A DNA stretch of 64,000 nt, taken from [Empedobacter] haloabium. Lineage in GTDB: Bacteria > Pseudomonadota > Gammaproteobacteria > Burkholderiales > Burkholderiaceae_D. This document shows, one piece after another, positions 1 through 6,955 of the stretch. Both the position numbers and the translations under genes were made by a program. Position 1 is the stretch's first letter. Every line of letters starts with the position of its first letter. Under the pieces are notes generated by a model, which was not told where the DNA came from, searched no databases, and saw nothing but the letters and a program-made list of their open reading frames with translations. Where the stretch lies: contig CP136508.1 in assembly GCA_008011715.2 (NCBI GenBank), positions 4,092,001-4,156,000 of the forward strand. Direction: 5' to 3'.

Positions 1-380
1 GCGCGATGGGCCTGATCGCCGGCGAGGACAAGAAGGCGCGCGAGCTGCTGGCCAATGCGAACTCGCTGATCGTGCGCGCCGACCGCCTGGTAGGCAATGC
101 CGACAGCAAGGTGTTCGGCAAGGACGGCGTCGCCACCGACGCGCAGGCCGCCATCGTCCAGCTGAACGGCCTGCTGGCGGATGCCCGCAACAGCCTGAAG
201 AAAATGGATGCGGTGCTGGTGGAAGCCCAGGCCGTCGGCAAGAATGCCCGCGTGGCCACGGAAGACCTGGGTGCGCTGCGCGCCGATATCGACAGCAACC
301 TGCGCCGCATCGAGCAGCTGGTCAACGAGATCAACCGCAAGTGGCCATTCAAGCGCGAGACGGAGATCAAGCTGCCATGA
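1..380 (+). CDS. MCE/MlaD-family transport protein, C-terminal end (5' partial)
   Basis: The reading frame is open from base 3 and ends at TGA 378-380; the start lies before the window. The visible 125 or so residues are a helical, heptad-rich tail ending NRKWPFKRETEIKLP. Such a tail is typical of substrate-binding MCE (MlaD-like) proteins of ABC lipid importers in Burkholderiales. The MCE domain itself is outside the window, so the call rests on this tail and on the lipoprotein gene that follows with an ATGA overlap. It would be anchored in the inner membrane and reach into the periplasm. Confidence 0.6.
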   Translation, partial: AMGLIAGEDKKARELLANANSLIVRADRLVGNADSKVFGKDGVATDAQAAIVQLNGLLADARNSLKKMDAVLVEAQAVGKNARVATEDLGALRADIDSNLRRIEQLVNEINRKWPFKRETEIKLP

Positions 381-1030
381 AGACCACCATCATTGTCGGC
401 GCCCTGCTCGCGCTGGCCGGCTGCGGCAGCGCCCCGCCCGTGCCGGACTGGAAGATGAACGCGCAAAGCTCGCTGCAGCGCGCTACCGATGCATACCTGG
501 AAGGCAAGGACGCCATCGAAAAAAACGAGTTTGCGCGCGCGCGCAGCGAGATCGGCGCCACCGGCAAGGTCGATCTCGTGATTCGCGCGGAGCTGATCCG
601 CTGCGCGCTGCGCACGGCGGCGCTCACGTTCGAGCCTTGCGCCGGGTTCGAAGCACTGCGCACGGATGCGACACCGGCCGATATTGCCTATGCCGCCTAC
701 CTGGCGGGACAGGCGCGCCCTGGCGACGCGGCGCTGCTGCCGGAGCCGCAACGTGCGGTGCTGGCCGCGGGCTCGGACCAGGCCGCGGCCGCGGCGGCGC
801 AGGCGATCGGCGACCCGTTGTCGCGGCTCGTCGCGGCCGGAGCGCTGTTCAAGGCGAATCGGGCCACGCCGGAACTGCTGGCAATGGCGGTGGAGACGGC
901 GTCGAACCAGGGCTGGCGCCGCTCGCTGCTGGCGTGGCTGAACGTGCAGGCGCTGCGGGCCGAGCAGGCCGGCGCGGCGGACGAGGCGGCGCGGGTGCGG
1001 CGGCGGATGGCTTTGGTGGAGGGGAAGTAG
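377..1030 (+). CDS. Small lipoprotein following the MCE gene
   Basis: A 217-residue protein starting at ATG 377, overlapping the previous stop as ATGA, so the two genes are translationally coupled. Residues 1-17 form a lipoprotein signal with lipobox LAGC and the lipidated cysteine at about residue 16. The rest is helical and Ala-rich, with a tetratricopeptide-like feel (AYLEGKDAIEKNEFARARSE). I do not recognise a named family. Position suggests an accessory lipoprotein of the MCE transport system. Longer starts upstream in the same frame lack the signal peptide and are rejected. Confidence 0.65.
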   Translation: MKTTIIVGALLALAGCGSAPPVPDWKMNAQSSLQRATDAYLEGKDAIEKNEFARARSEIGATGKVDLVIRAELIRCALRTAALTFEPCAGFEALRTDATPADIAYAAYLAGQARPGDAALLPEPQRAVLAAGSDQAAAAAAQAIGDPLSRLVAAGALFKANRATPELLAMAVETASNQGWRRSLLAWLNVQALRAEQAGAADEAARVRRRMALVEGK

Positions 1031-1059
1031 AAGCAGCTGCCCCCAAAGGGGACTGACCC

Positions 1060-1225
1060 TGATGCGGCTAAGTTAAGGAAAATTATCAGCCAGCCGCCGA
1101 GGTCTTTGCACCCAAACGCGGAGAGCTGGGGTCAGACCCGGCGGGTCTGACCCCGGTTTTGGGCCTGGGGTTGAGGGATACGCCTGCGGCCCAGTGAGTC
1201 TTACATCCTTAACTTGGCGGCATCA
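1060..1225. mobile_element. 166-bp MITE-like element, intact copy
   Basis: The element begins TGATGCGGCTAAGTTAAGGA (1060-1079) and ends with its near-perfect inverse at 1206-1225 (two mismatches). It is non-coding and contains an internal palindrome of the form GGGTCAGACCC-GGCGGGTCTGACCCC. A second copy of the same 166-bp length occurs at 60117-61753, split by an insertion sequence. The 11-mer GGGACTGACCC lies directly against both ends, as a direct repeat. The mobilising transposase is not in the window. Confidence 0.75.
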
Positions 1226-1297
1226 GGGACTGACCCCGAGGTTCAGTGCAATACGAGCGAACTTCAGGGTCAGTCCCCGGTGGGGACAGACCCTTTG
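1226..1297. repeat. Dispersed intergenic hairpin repeat (GGGACTGACCCC type)
   Basis: GGGACTGACCCCGAGGTTC is followed by its approximate inverse (GAACTTCAGGGTCAGTCCC), then GGTGGGGACAGACCC. The repeat can fold into a strong hairpin downstream of the helicase gene on the minus strand. It also supplies the last codons of that gene (stop at 1270-1272). Related copies occur in at least seven other intergenic gaps of the window. Confidence 0.7.
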
Positions 1298-2529
1298 GCG
1301 GCTTCGCGCAACTTGTCCTTCTTGCTTTTGCGCTTGCCCTTGATGCCGCCGTTGACCGTGTCGGTCGCGGCGCTGACCGGTGCGGGCGCCGTTTCGACTG
1401 GCTCGAAACCGGCCAGCGTTTCACGCGGCACGCGCACGCCCTGGCGTTTCTCGATCAGGCGGAAATGCTGCTCCGTCTCCGCGCTGACGAAGCTGACGGC
1501 CGTGCCGCTGGCGCCGGCGCGGCCGGTGCGGCCGATGCGGTGCGTGTAGTCGGCCGGCGAGCGCGGCAAATCGAAATTGACCACCACCGGCAACTGGGCG
1601 ATGTCGATACCGCGCGCGGCGACGTCGGTGGCGACCAGCACGTGCAGCCGCCCGGCGCGGAAGTCCGCCAGCACTTCGGTACGGGCGCCCTGGCTGAAGT
1701 CGCCGTGGAAGGCCTCGGCGGCGATGCCGTTGCGGCGCAGCTTGTCCGCCACGTGTTCGGACGCGTATTTCGTCGCGACGAACACCAGCACCTGGCGCCA
1801 GCCATGCTGCTTGATCAGGGTCTTCAGCAACTGCAGGCGGCGCAGCGGGTCGACCGCAAAGGCGCGCTGTGCGATGTCCGGCGTGGCGCCCGCATCGGCC
1901 TGCACGTCCACCCGCACCGGGTCACGCAGCAGGCCCGTTGCCAGCGCCTGCACGGCGGGCGGGAAGGTCGCGGAGAAGAACAGGTTCTGGCGCTTTGCCG
2001 GCAACAGCGCCAGGATGCGCGCAATCTCGTCGGCAAAGCCCATGTCCAGCAGCTTGTCCGCTTCGTCCAGCACCAGCGTGGACGTGTGATCGAGCTTGAT
2101 CGCGTTGTGCTCCACCAGGTCGAGCAGGCGGCCCGGCGTGGCGACGAGGATGTCGGTGCCGCCGCGCAGCGCCATCATCTGCGGATTGATCGACACGCCG
2201 CCAAAGGCGATCGTCACCTTGATCGTGGACGGCAGGTGCTGTACCAGCGCGCGGATCGCCTCGCCCACCTGGGCCGCCAGCTCGCGCGTGGGCACCAGCA
2301 CGAGGCCGTGCAGGCCGCGCCGCGTGCCCTGGCGCGCCAGCAGCGCCTGCAGCATCGGCAGCGCGAACGCCGCCGTCTTGCCGGAGCCGGTCTGCGCCGC
2401 GCCCAGCACGTCGCGGCCCGCCAGCGCGGCCGGCACGGCCGCTGCCTGCACCGGCGTGGGGGTCTGGTAGCCGATGGCGGCGATGGCGTCGAGGAGGGAA
2501 GGCGCGAGGCCCAGGGAACTGAATGACAT
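1270..2529 (-). CDS. rhlE: DEAD-box RNA helicase, RhlE type
   Basis: A 419-residue ATP-dependent RNA helicase, likely acting in RNA decay, ribosome assembly or cold adaptation. Visible motifs in order: Q motif (GYQTPTPVQ), Walker A AQTGSGKT, PTRELA, TPGR, DEAD in VLDEADKLLDMGF, SAT, then the second RecA domain with RGIDI and HRIGRTGRAG. The C-terminal tail is short and basic (KGKRKSKKDKLREAAK), as in RhlE proteins. ATG 2529 gives MSFSSLGLA, the standard family start; the 18 residues upstream in frame are not conserved-looking. The final residues (GSVPTGD) come from the intergenic repeat. Confidence 0.9.
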   Translation of the reverse strand: MSFSSLGLAPSLLDAIAAIGYQTPTPVQAAAVPAALAGRDVLGAAQTGSGKTAAFALPMLQALLARQGTRRGLHGLVLVPTRELAAQVGEAIRALVQHLPSTIKVTIAFGGVSINPQMMALRGGTDILVATPGRLLDLVEHNAIKLDHTSTLVLDEADKLLDMGFADEIARILALLPAKRQNLFFSATFPPAVQALATGLLRDPVRVDVQADAGATPDIAQRAFAVDPLRRLQLLKTLIKQHGWRQVLVFVATKYASEHVADKLRRNGIAAEAFHGDFSQGARTEVLADFRAGRLHVLVATDVAARGIDIAQLPVVVNFDLPRSPADYTHRIGRTGRAGASGTAVSFVSAETEQHFRLIEKRQGVRVPRETLAGFEPVETAPAPVSAATDTVNGGIKGKRKSKKDKLREAAKGSVPTGD

Positions 2530-2623
2530 GTCTTGCTCTTTGCGGTCGATCGATAGGGCCGCAGTATAAAGCACCGGGCGCACCCAGCCGTGAATAGGGC
2601 CGGATGCGCGGTGGCGGCTACCG

Positions 2624-3307
2624 TCAGGCCGCGCGCAGTTGCGCCATCAGCGCGGTGGCCGCATCCGCCGATGAAGCGGGATTCTGGCCCGTGATCAGCA
2701 GGCCGTCGCGCACCACGTAGGAGCCCCAGTCGGCGCCGCGGGTGAACTTGCCGCCCTTCGCTTTCAGCTCGTCTTCGACCAGGAATGGCACGATGTCCGT
2801 CAGCTGCACCGCCGCTTCCTCGCTGTTGGTGAAGCCCGTCACCTGCTTGCCTTCCACCAGCGGGCGGCCGTCGGCAGCGCGCACGTGGCGCAGCACGCCC
2901 GGCGCATGGCACACCAGCGCGACCGGCTTGTTGGCGGCGATGAAGGACTCGATCAGCGCGATCGAATGGCGGTCTTCCGCCAGGTCCCACAGCGGGCCGT
3001 GGCCGCCCGGGTAGAACACCGTGTCGAAGTCGGCCTGCGATACGCTGTCCAGGCGCACCGTGGCTGCCAATTGCGCCTGGGCGTCCGTGTCCGCCTTGAA
3101 CCGGCGCGTGGCTTCCGTCTGCGCATCCGCCTCGTCGCTTTTCGGGTCCAGCGGTGGCTGGCCGCCCTTGGGCGACGCCAGCACGATCTGTGCGCCGGCA
3201 TCCTTGAAGGCGTAATACGGTGCAGCCAGTTCCTCCAGCCAGAAGCCGGTCTTGCGGCCCGTGTCGCCCAGCTGGTCGTGCGAGGTCAGAACGATCAGTA
3301 CTTTCAT
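2624..3307 (-). CDS. PfpI/DJ-1 family type 1 glutamine amidotransferase-like protein (Hsp31-like)
   Basis: A 227-residue protein of the DJ-1/PfpI superfamily. Members act as glyoxalases (glutathione-independent), deglycases, chaperones or proteases against reactive carbonyls. The nucleophile-elbow cysteine sits in ALVCHAPGVL (about residue 135), with an upstream FYPGGHGPLWDL segment typical of Hsp31-like enzymes. The gene follows the TetR gene on the same strand. One copy of the 15-bp TAGAC..GTCTA palindrome lies at 3353-3367, 46 bases upstream of its start, so control by that regulator is likely. The exact substrate cannot be read from sequence. Confidence 0.85.
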   Translation of the reverse strand: MKVLIVLTSHDQLGDTGRKTGFWLEELAAPYYAFKDAGAQIVLASPKGGQPPLDPKSDEADAQTEATRRFKADTDAQAQLAATVRLDSVSQADFDTVFYPGGHGPLWDLAEDRHSIALIESFIAANKPVALVCHAPGVLRHVRAADGRPLVEGKQVTGFTNSEEAAVQLTDIVPFLVEDELKAKGGKFTRGADWGSYVVRDGLLITGQNPASSADAATALMAQLRAA

Positions 3308-3352
3308 GGTGATTCTCCTTTGGTGGTTTGTCAGTTTCAGTAAAGCGCCCAG

Positions 3353-3367
3353 TAGACCGGTCGTCTA
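3353..3367. promoter_or_regulatory. Putative TetR operator, copy 1
   Basis: TAGACCGGTCGTCTA, an inverted repeat with TAGAC/GTCTA arms, upstream of the PfpI-family gene. It is identical to the site at 4017-4031 upstream of the TetR gene. Two identical palindromes in front of the regulator and its neighbour are the usual layout of an autoregulated TetR circuit. Binding itself is inference. Confidence 0.7.
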
Positions 3368-3377
3368 GTTCCAGGGC

Positions 3378-3403
3378 AAAAAAAACCGCATGCCTTCATG
3401 CGG
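3378..3403 (-). terminator. Rho-independent terminator of the TetR gene
   Basis: Read on the minus strand: CCGCATG, a 4-base loop, CATGCGG, then eight T. The stem overlaps the TetR stop codon at 3396-3398. It separates the regulator from the PfpI gene, which therefore needs its own promoter near the operator at 3353-3367. Confidence 0.8.
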
Positions 3404-3995
3404 CCAGATGCAATAACTGGCGGGTGGTCGCCAACGCCGTTTCGAACGGCTGCGTGCTGCGACCGATCTTGACCAGGATGCTGGCGCCCAGCCACAACTG
3501 GTACAGCGACTGCGCAAGCGCCGTGGCGTCGCCGTCGATCGCCAGTGAGCCCTCCTCCACCCCGGCGGCAATGGCCGCCGACAACCGCGCGACGATGCCA
3601 TCGGTGCCGTCTCGCAGCACGGTGCGCATGGCTTCGGACAGGTCGGCCACCTCGGCGCCCAGCTTGACGGCCAGGCACTTGCCCTGGCAGTCCTGGAACG
3701 ATTGCGCCGACTGCCAGGCCTCGAAATACGCCATCACCCGCTGCGCCATCGTCCGGCCAGGCGCCGCCATGGTGCGGTCGATTTCGGCCAGGTAGTCGTC
3801 GAAGTAAGCCTGCAGCATGGCTTCGCCGAACGCGTCCTTCGAGCCGAAGTAGTGATAGAAAGAGCCCTTCGGTACGCCGGCCGCCGTCAGGATCTCGGTC
3901 AGGCCGACCGCCGAATAGCCCTTCCCCGCCATGATGCGCTGGCCCGTGGCGAGAATGTGCGTGCGGACGTCGGAAGCGGTGGTGGCGGTGTTCAT
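3396..3995 (-). CDS. TetR/AcrR family transcriptional regulator
   Basis: A 199-residue repressor. The N-terminal helix-turn-helix is clear (GYSAVGLTEILTAAGVPKGSFYHYFGSKDAFGEAM, quoted here in part: VGLTEILTAAGVPKGSFYHY, about residues 29-48). The C-terminal ligand domain holds a conserved-looking cysteine in DCQGKC, a pattern seen in NemR/AcuR-like regulators that sense electrophiles. Its operator is probably the TAGAC..GTCTA palindrome found upstream of itself (4017-4031) and upstream of the PfpI-family gene (3353-3367). This fits a reactive-carbonyl-inducible repressor, though the inducer is inferred. Confidence 0.88.
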   Translation of the reverse strand: MNTATTASDVRTHILATGQRIMAGKGYSAVGLTEILTAAGVPKGSFYHYFGSKDAFGEAMLQAYFDDYLAEIDRTMAAPGRTMAQRVMAYFEAWQSAQSFQDCQGKCLAVKLGAEVADLSEAMRTVLRDGTDGIVARLSAAIAAGVEEGSLAIDGDATALAQSLYQLWLGASILVKIGRSTQPFETALATTRQLLHLAA

Positions 3996-4016
3996 GGACC
4001 GGACTTTAGCGCAAAT

Positions 4017-4031
4017 TAGACCGGTCGTCTA
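4017..4031. promoter_or_regulatory. Putative TetR operator, copy 2
   Basis: TAGACCGGTCGTCTA lies 22 bases upstream of the TetR start (3995) and just downstream of the tartrate dehydratase stop (4041). It is identical in all 15 bases to the copy at 3353-3367. Its position would let the repressor block its own promoter. Confidence 0.7.
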
Positions 4032-4040
4032 GAACAATTT

Positions 4041-5207
4041 TCACACCGCCAGTTCGCGCATCCGCTCGTACAGGTTGGCCTTGCCTTCGAAGCCGATGCC
4101 CGGCAGCTCCGGCATCGTGATGTAGCCGTGCTCCACCTGCACGCCGTCCGGGAAGCCGCCGAACGGCTGGAACAGGTCCGGGTAGCTCTCGTTGCCGCCC
4201 AGGCCCAGGCCCGCCGCGATATTGAGCGACATCTGGTGGCCACCGTGCGGAATGCAGCGGGTGCGCGACCAGCCGTGCTGCTCCAGCATGTCCAGGGTGC
4301 GCAGGTACTCCACCAGGCCGTAGCTCAGGGCGCAGTCGAACTGCAGCCAGTCGCGGTCCGGCCGCATGCCGCCGTAGCGGATCAGGTTGCGCGCATCCTG
4401 CATCGAGAACAGGTTCTCCCCCGTCGCCATCGGGTTGGTGTAATAGCTGCGCAAGGTGGCCTGCAGCTCGAAGTCGAGTGGGTCGCCCGCTTCCTCGTAC
4501 CAGAACAGGTCGTATTGCGACAGCGCCTTGGCGTAGGCGATGGCGGTATCGAGGTCGAAGCGGCCGTTGGCGTCCACCGCCAGCTTCTGGCCGTCCTGCA
4601 GCACCGACAGCACGGCGTCGATGCGGCGCAGGTCCTCGTCCAGCGAGGCGCCGCCGATCTTCTTCTTCACCACCGTGTAGCCGCGGTCGATGTAGCTGCG
4701 CATCTCGTCCTTCAACGCGTCATGGCTCTGGCCCGGGTAGTAGTAGCCGCCGGCCGCGTAGACGAACACCTTGCGTTGCGGCGTGCCGCTGCCGTAACGC
4801 TCGGCCAGCAGCTGGTACAGCGGCTTGCCGGCGATTTTCGCGGTGGCGTCCCAGATCGCCATGTCGATGGTGCCGATCGCCACGGAGCGCTCGCCGTGGC
4901 CGCCCGGCTTCTCGTTGGTGTACATGCAGTCCCAGATGCGATGCGGATCGAGGTTGCTGCCGTCGTCCGTGACCAGCGTGGCCGGATCGGCGGCCAGGAT
5001 GCGCGGGATGAAGCGCTCGCGCATCAGCATGCCCTGCCCATAGCGGCCGTTCGAGTTGAAACCGTAGCCGACCACCGGCTTGCCGTCGCGGACGACGTCC
5101 GTGACGACGGCCACGAGGCTCAAGGTCATCTTCGAGAAATCGATGTAGGCGTTGCGGATGGGGGAACTGATGGGGAACGTGCGTTCCCGGATGTCGACGA
5201 TCTTCAT
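4041..5207 (-). CDS. tarD: D(-)-tartrate dehydratase (enolase superfamily)
   Basis: A 388-residue mandelate racemase/enolase-superfamily enzyme. It closely resembles the characterised Bradyrhizobium tartrate dehydratase along its whole length, for example SSPIRNAYIDF, GYGFNSNGRYGQG, NEKPGGHGERS and RPDRDWLQFDCALSYGL. Known members dehydrate D-tartrate to oxaloacetate using Mg2+. The catalytic Lys is in VVKKKIGG (Lys183), metal ligands are Asp212 (VDANGRF), Glu238 (WYEEAGD) and Glu264 (TGENLF), and the catalytic His is His321 (CIPHGGHQ). The last residues match too (GIGFEGKANLYERMRELA). It is divergent from a LysR gene, its likely regulator. No tartrate transporter is adjacent. Confidence 0.9.
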   Translation of the reverse strand: MKIVDIRERTFPISSPIRNAYIDFSKMTLSLVAVVTDVVRDGKPVVGYGFNSNGRYGQGMLMRERFIPRILAADPATLVTDDGSNLDPHRIWDCMYTNEKPGGHGERSVAIGTIDMAIWDATAKIAGKPLYQLLAERYGSGTPQRKVFVYAAGGYYYPGQSHDALKDEMRSYIDRGYTVVKKKIGGASLDEDLRRIDAVLSVLQDGQKLAVDANGRFDLDTAIAYAKALSQYDLFWYEEAGDPLDFELQATLRSYYTNPMATGENLFSMQDARNLIRYGGMRPDRDWLQFDCALSYGLVEYLRTLDMLEQHGWSRTRCIPHGGHQMSLNIAAGLGLGGNESYPDLFQPFGGFPDGVQVEHGYITMPELPGIGFEGKANLYERMRELAV

Positions 5208-5254
5208 GGCTTCTCCTGATGGGATGGCGCCAGTCTACCCTTGCGCCGCACCGC

Positions 5255-5260
5255 TATAAT
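5255..5260 (+). promoter_or_regulatory. Candidate -10 box of the LysR gene
   Basis: A perfect TATAAT lies in the divergent tarD/LysR gap, 32 bases upstream of the GTG start at 5292. No good -35 box is visible, as is common for activated or autoregulated LysR promoters. Its presence argues against the alternative TTG start at 5241. Confidence 0.35.
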
Positions 5261-5291
5261 TCACTTCCACTCAATCCATTCTTCAGTAAAA

Positions 5292-6209
5292 GTGAAAAGC
5301 GACCTGGAGTTCTTCGCGCTGCTGGCCAAGCTGGGCAGCCTGTCGGCCGCCGCCCGCGAGATGGGCGTGACGCCGCCGGCCGCCACGCGCCGCCTGATGC
5401 AGATGGAAAGCCGGCTGGGCGTGCGCCTGGCCAACCGCAGCACGCGCCGCGTCAGCCTGACCAGCGAGGGTGAGCTGTACCTGGCGCAGGCCACGCAGAT
5501 CCTGGCCGACATCCGCGCACTGGAGGAATCGGTCAGCAGCCGACGGGTCGAGCCGAAGGGGCTGTTGCGCGTCAACGCCACGCTGGGCTTCGGGCGCACG
5601 ACGATCGCCCCGCTGGTGTCGCGCTTCGCCCGCACCTGGCCCGAGGTGGAGGTGCAATTGCAGCTGACCGACCGTCCCGTCAACCTGGTGGAGGACGCAT
5701 ACGACCTGGCGATCCGCTTCGGCGAGCTGCCCGATACGCGCCTGACGGCGCGGCGCATCATCAGCAACCGCCGCTTCCTGTGCGCGGCGCCCGCCTATCT
5801 GAAGAAGCACGGCGCGCCGGCCGTGCCGGCGGACCTGGCGCGGCACGTGTGCATCCTGCACCGGCAGAACGACGAGGCGTTCGCCACCTGGCGCCTGGCC
5901 AAGGGGCGCAAGGCGGAAACGGTGAAAGTGCGAGGGCGACTGTCGTCGAACGACGGCGACGTCGTGCTGGGCTGGGCGCTGGACGGCCATGGCATCCTGC
6001 CCCGCTCCGAATGGGACGCGGCAAAATACCTGGACAGCGGACGCCTGCAGGTGGTGCTGCCGGACTACGCGCTGCCGGCCGCCGACCTGTATGCCTACTA
6101 CCCCAGCCGGGCGCACCAGAGCGCCAAGGTGCGCGCCTTCATCGACTTTCTCGTCGCCGAACTGGCGGCGCCGGCTACATCCCCACGTCGCCGTACGGCC
6201 CCGCGATGA
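5292..6209 (+). CDS. LysR family transcriptional regulator, divergent from tarD
   Basis: A 305-residue regulator from GTG 5292. Residues 1-60 form the LysR winged helix-turn-helix (DLEFFALLAKLGSLSAAARE, then TPPAATRRLMQMESRLGVRL and RSTRRVSLT). A substrate-binding-protein-like domain follows with LRVNATLGFGRTTIAPLVSRF and DLAIRFGELPDTRLTARR. It lies 84 bases from the divergent tarD start, which suggests it controls tartrate catabolism. A TTG codon at 5241 would extend the N-terminus but would swallow the TATAAT box. The 3' end overlaps the convergent VOC gene by 35 bases. Confidence 0.88.
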   Translation: MKSDLEFFALLAKLGSLSAAAREMGVTPPAATRRLMQMESRLGVRLANRSTRRVSLTSEGELYLAQATQILADIRALEESVSSRRVEPKGLLRVNATLGFGRTTIAPLVSRFARTWPEVEVQLQLTDRPVNLVEDAYDLAIRFGELPDTRLTARRIISNRRFLCAAPAYLKKHGAPAVPADLARHVCILHRQNDEAFATWRLAKGRKAETVKVRGRLSSNDGDVVLGWALDGHGILPRSEWDAAKYLDSGRLQVVLPDYALPAADLYAYYPSRAHQSAKVRAFIDFLVAELAAPATSPRRRTAPR

Positions 6210-6561
6210 CGACGACGTAGCCTTCCGGGTCGCGCAGCCAGATTTCCCGGTGCTGCGCGTTGCGGTTCTCGTGCGGCTCCTCCAGCACGGTCGCTTCGAT
6301 ACTGGCGGCGCGCTCCACCGCGTCGTCGAAATCGTCGGTCCAGAACCACAGCAAGGCGCCGTTGCCGACCGGCTGGTCCGGCTTGCCCAGGTGGGCGTGG
6401 TGGTGCGCGTCCCAGCGGTGCAGTTGCAGGATCATGTGGCCCTCGAACATCAATTGCTCGTAATCGGGGCCGCCATGGCCGCTCTTGCAGCCAAGGACAG
6501 TCTGGTACCAGCGGCTCGACGCTTCGACGTCGCTGACGGCGATCAGGGGTTGCGCTTGCAT
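6175..6561 (-). CDS. VOC (glyoxalase/bleomycin resistance) family protein
   Basis: A 128-residue single-module vicinal oxygen chelate protein. The fold signature is seen in VSDVEASSRWYQTVLGCKSG at the start and LRDPEGYVVVIAGPYG at the end, with possible metal ligands in LHRWDAHHHAH and the Glu of HREIWLRD. Substrate is unknown; the family covers glyoxalases, antibiotic-binding proteins and dioxygenases. It is convergent with, and overlaps, the LysR gene. Confidence 0.8.
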   Translation of the reverse strand: MQAQPLIAVSDVEASSRWYQTVLGCKSGHGGPDYEQLMFEGHMILQLHRWDAHHHAHLGKPDQPVGNGALLWFWTDDFDDAVERAASIEATVLEEPHENRNAQHREIWLRDPEGYVVVIAGPYGDVGM

Positions 6562-6613
6562 GGGCTTTCCTCCGTGGTCAGTCTGGGAAGCGCCAGCATA
6601 GCACCGTGGCGCT

Positions 6614-6735
6614 CAGCCGCGGCGCAGCGGCAACCACTGGACGACGCCCCACAGCGCTTCCGGCACGATGAAGAGCCACAGCAGCGGCGTGTCCGCGGCG
6701 GCCAGCGCCCAGGCCATCCACGCGGCGCTGCGCGC
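6614..6735 (-). pseudogene. C-terminal fragment of a small membrane protein (remnant)
   Basis: On the minus strand the segment reads AWMAWALAAADTPLLWLFIV and then PEALWGVVQWLPLRRG before a stop at about 6614. This looks like the last transmembrane helix of an integral membrane protein. No start codon with a ribosome site or upstream coding segment precedes it. Just beyond its 5' side the sequence changes into a fragment of a different gene on the other strand. It is read as a truncated relic; the parent family is not identified. Confidence 0.35.
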
Positions 6736-6910
6736 GGCACTGGCGGCCAAGCTGGAAGAGATCGACCGCCGTATCGACGGCCTGGCGGCGCTGCGCGGTG
6801 AATTGGCGCGGCGGCTGCATGAGCTGCCGGCCGAGTGGCCGCTGGCGCCGGGCGATCAGGCGGCCAGCAGCTTGCGTCCTGCCGGTTGGCGCCCTTCGGT
6901 GTCCGCATGA
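6700..6910 (+). pseudogene. C-terminal fragment of a MerR-type regulator (remnant)
   Basis: The plus-strand frame ending at 6910 reads ALRAALAAKLEEIDRRIDGL then AALRGELARRLHELPAEW. This matches the dimerisation coiled coil that closes MerR-family regulators. No DNA-binding domain precedes it; upstream sequence runs straight into the membrane-protein relic on the other strand. A short frame starting at 6668 exists but lacks any recognisable N-terminal domain. Together the two relics fill most of the 394-bp gap between the VOC and RSH-like genes. Confidence 0.4.
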
Positions 6911-6955
6911 ACGTAGATCATGCGTGCCGGCACGGACCGGTGGTTCCGAGCGAGA

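Noticed and set aside
5241..5291. TTG start at 5241 for the LysR gene
   Set aside because: It would place a perfect TATAAT box inside the gene and add residues unlike any LysR N-terminus.
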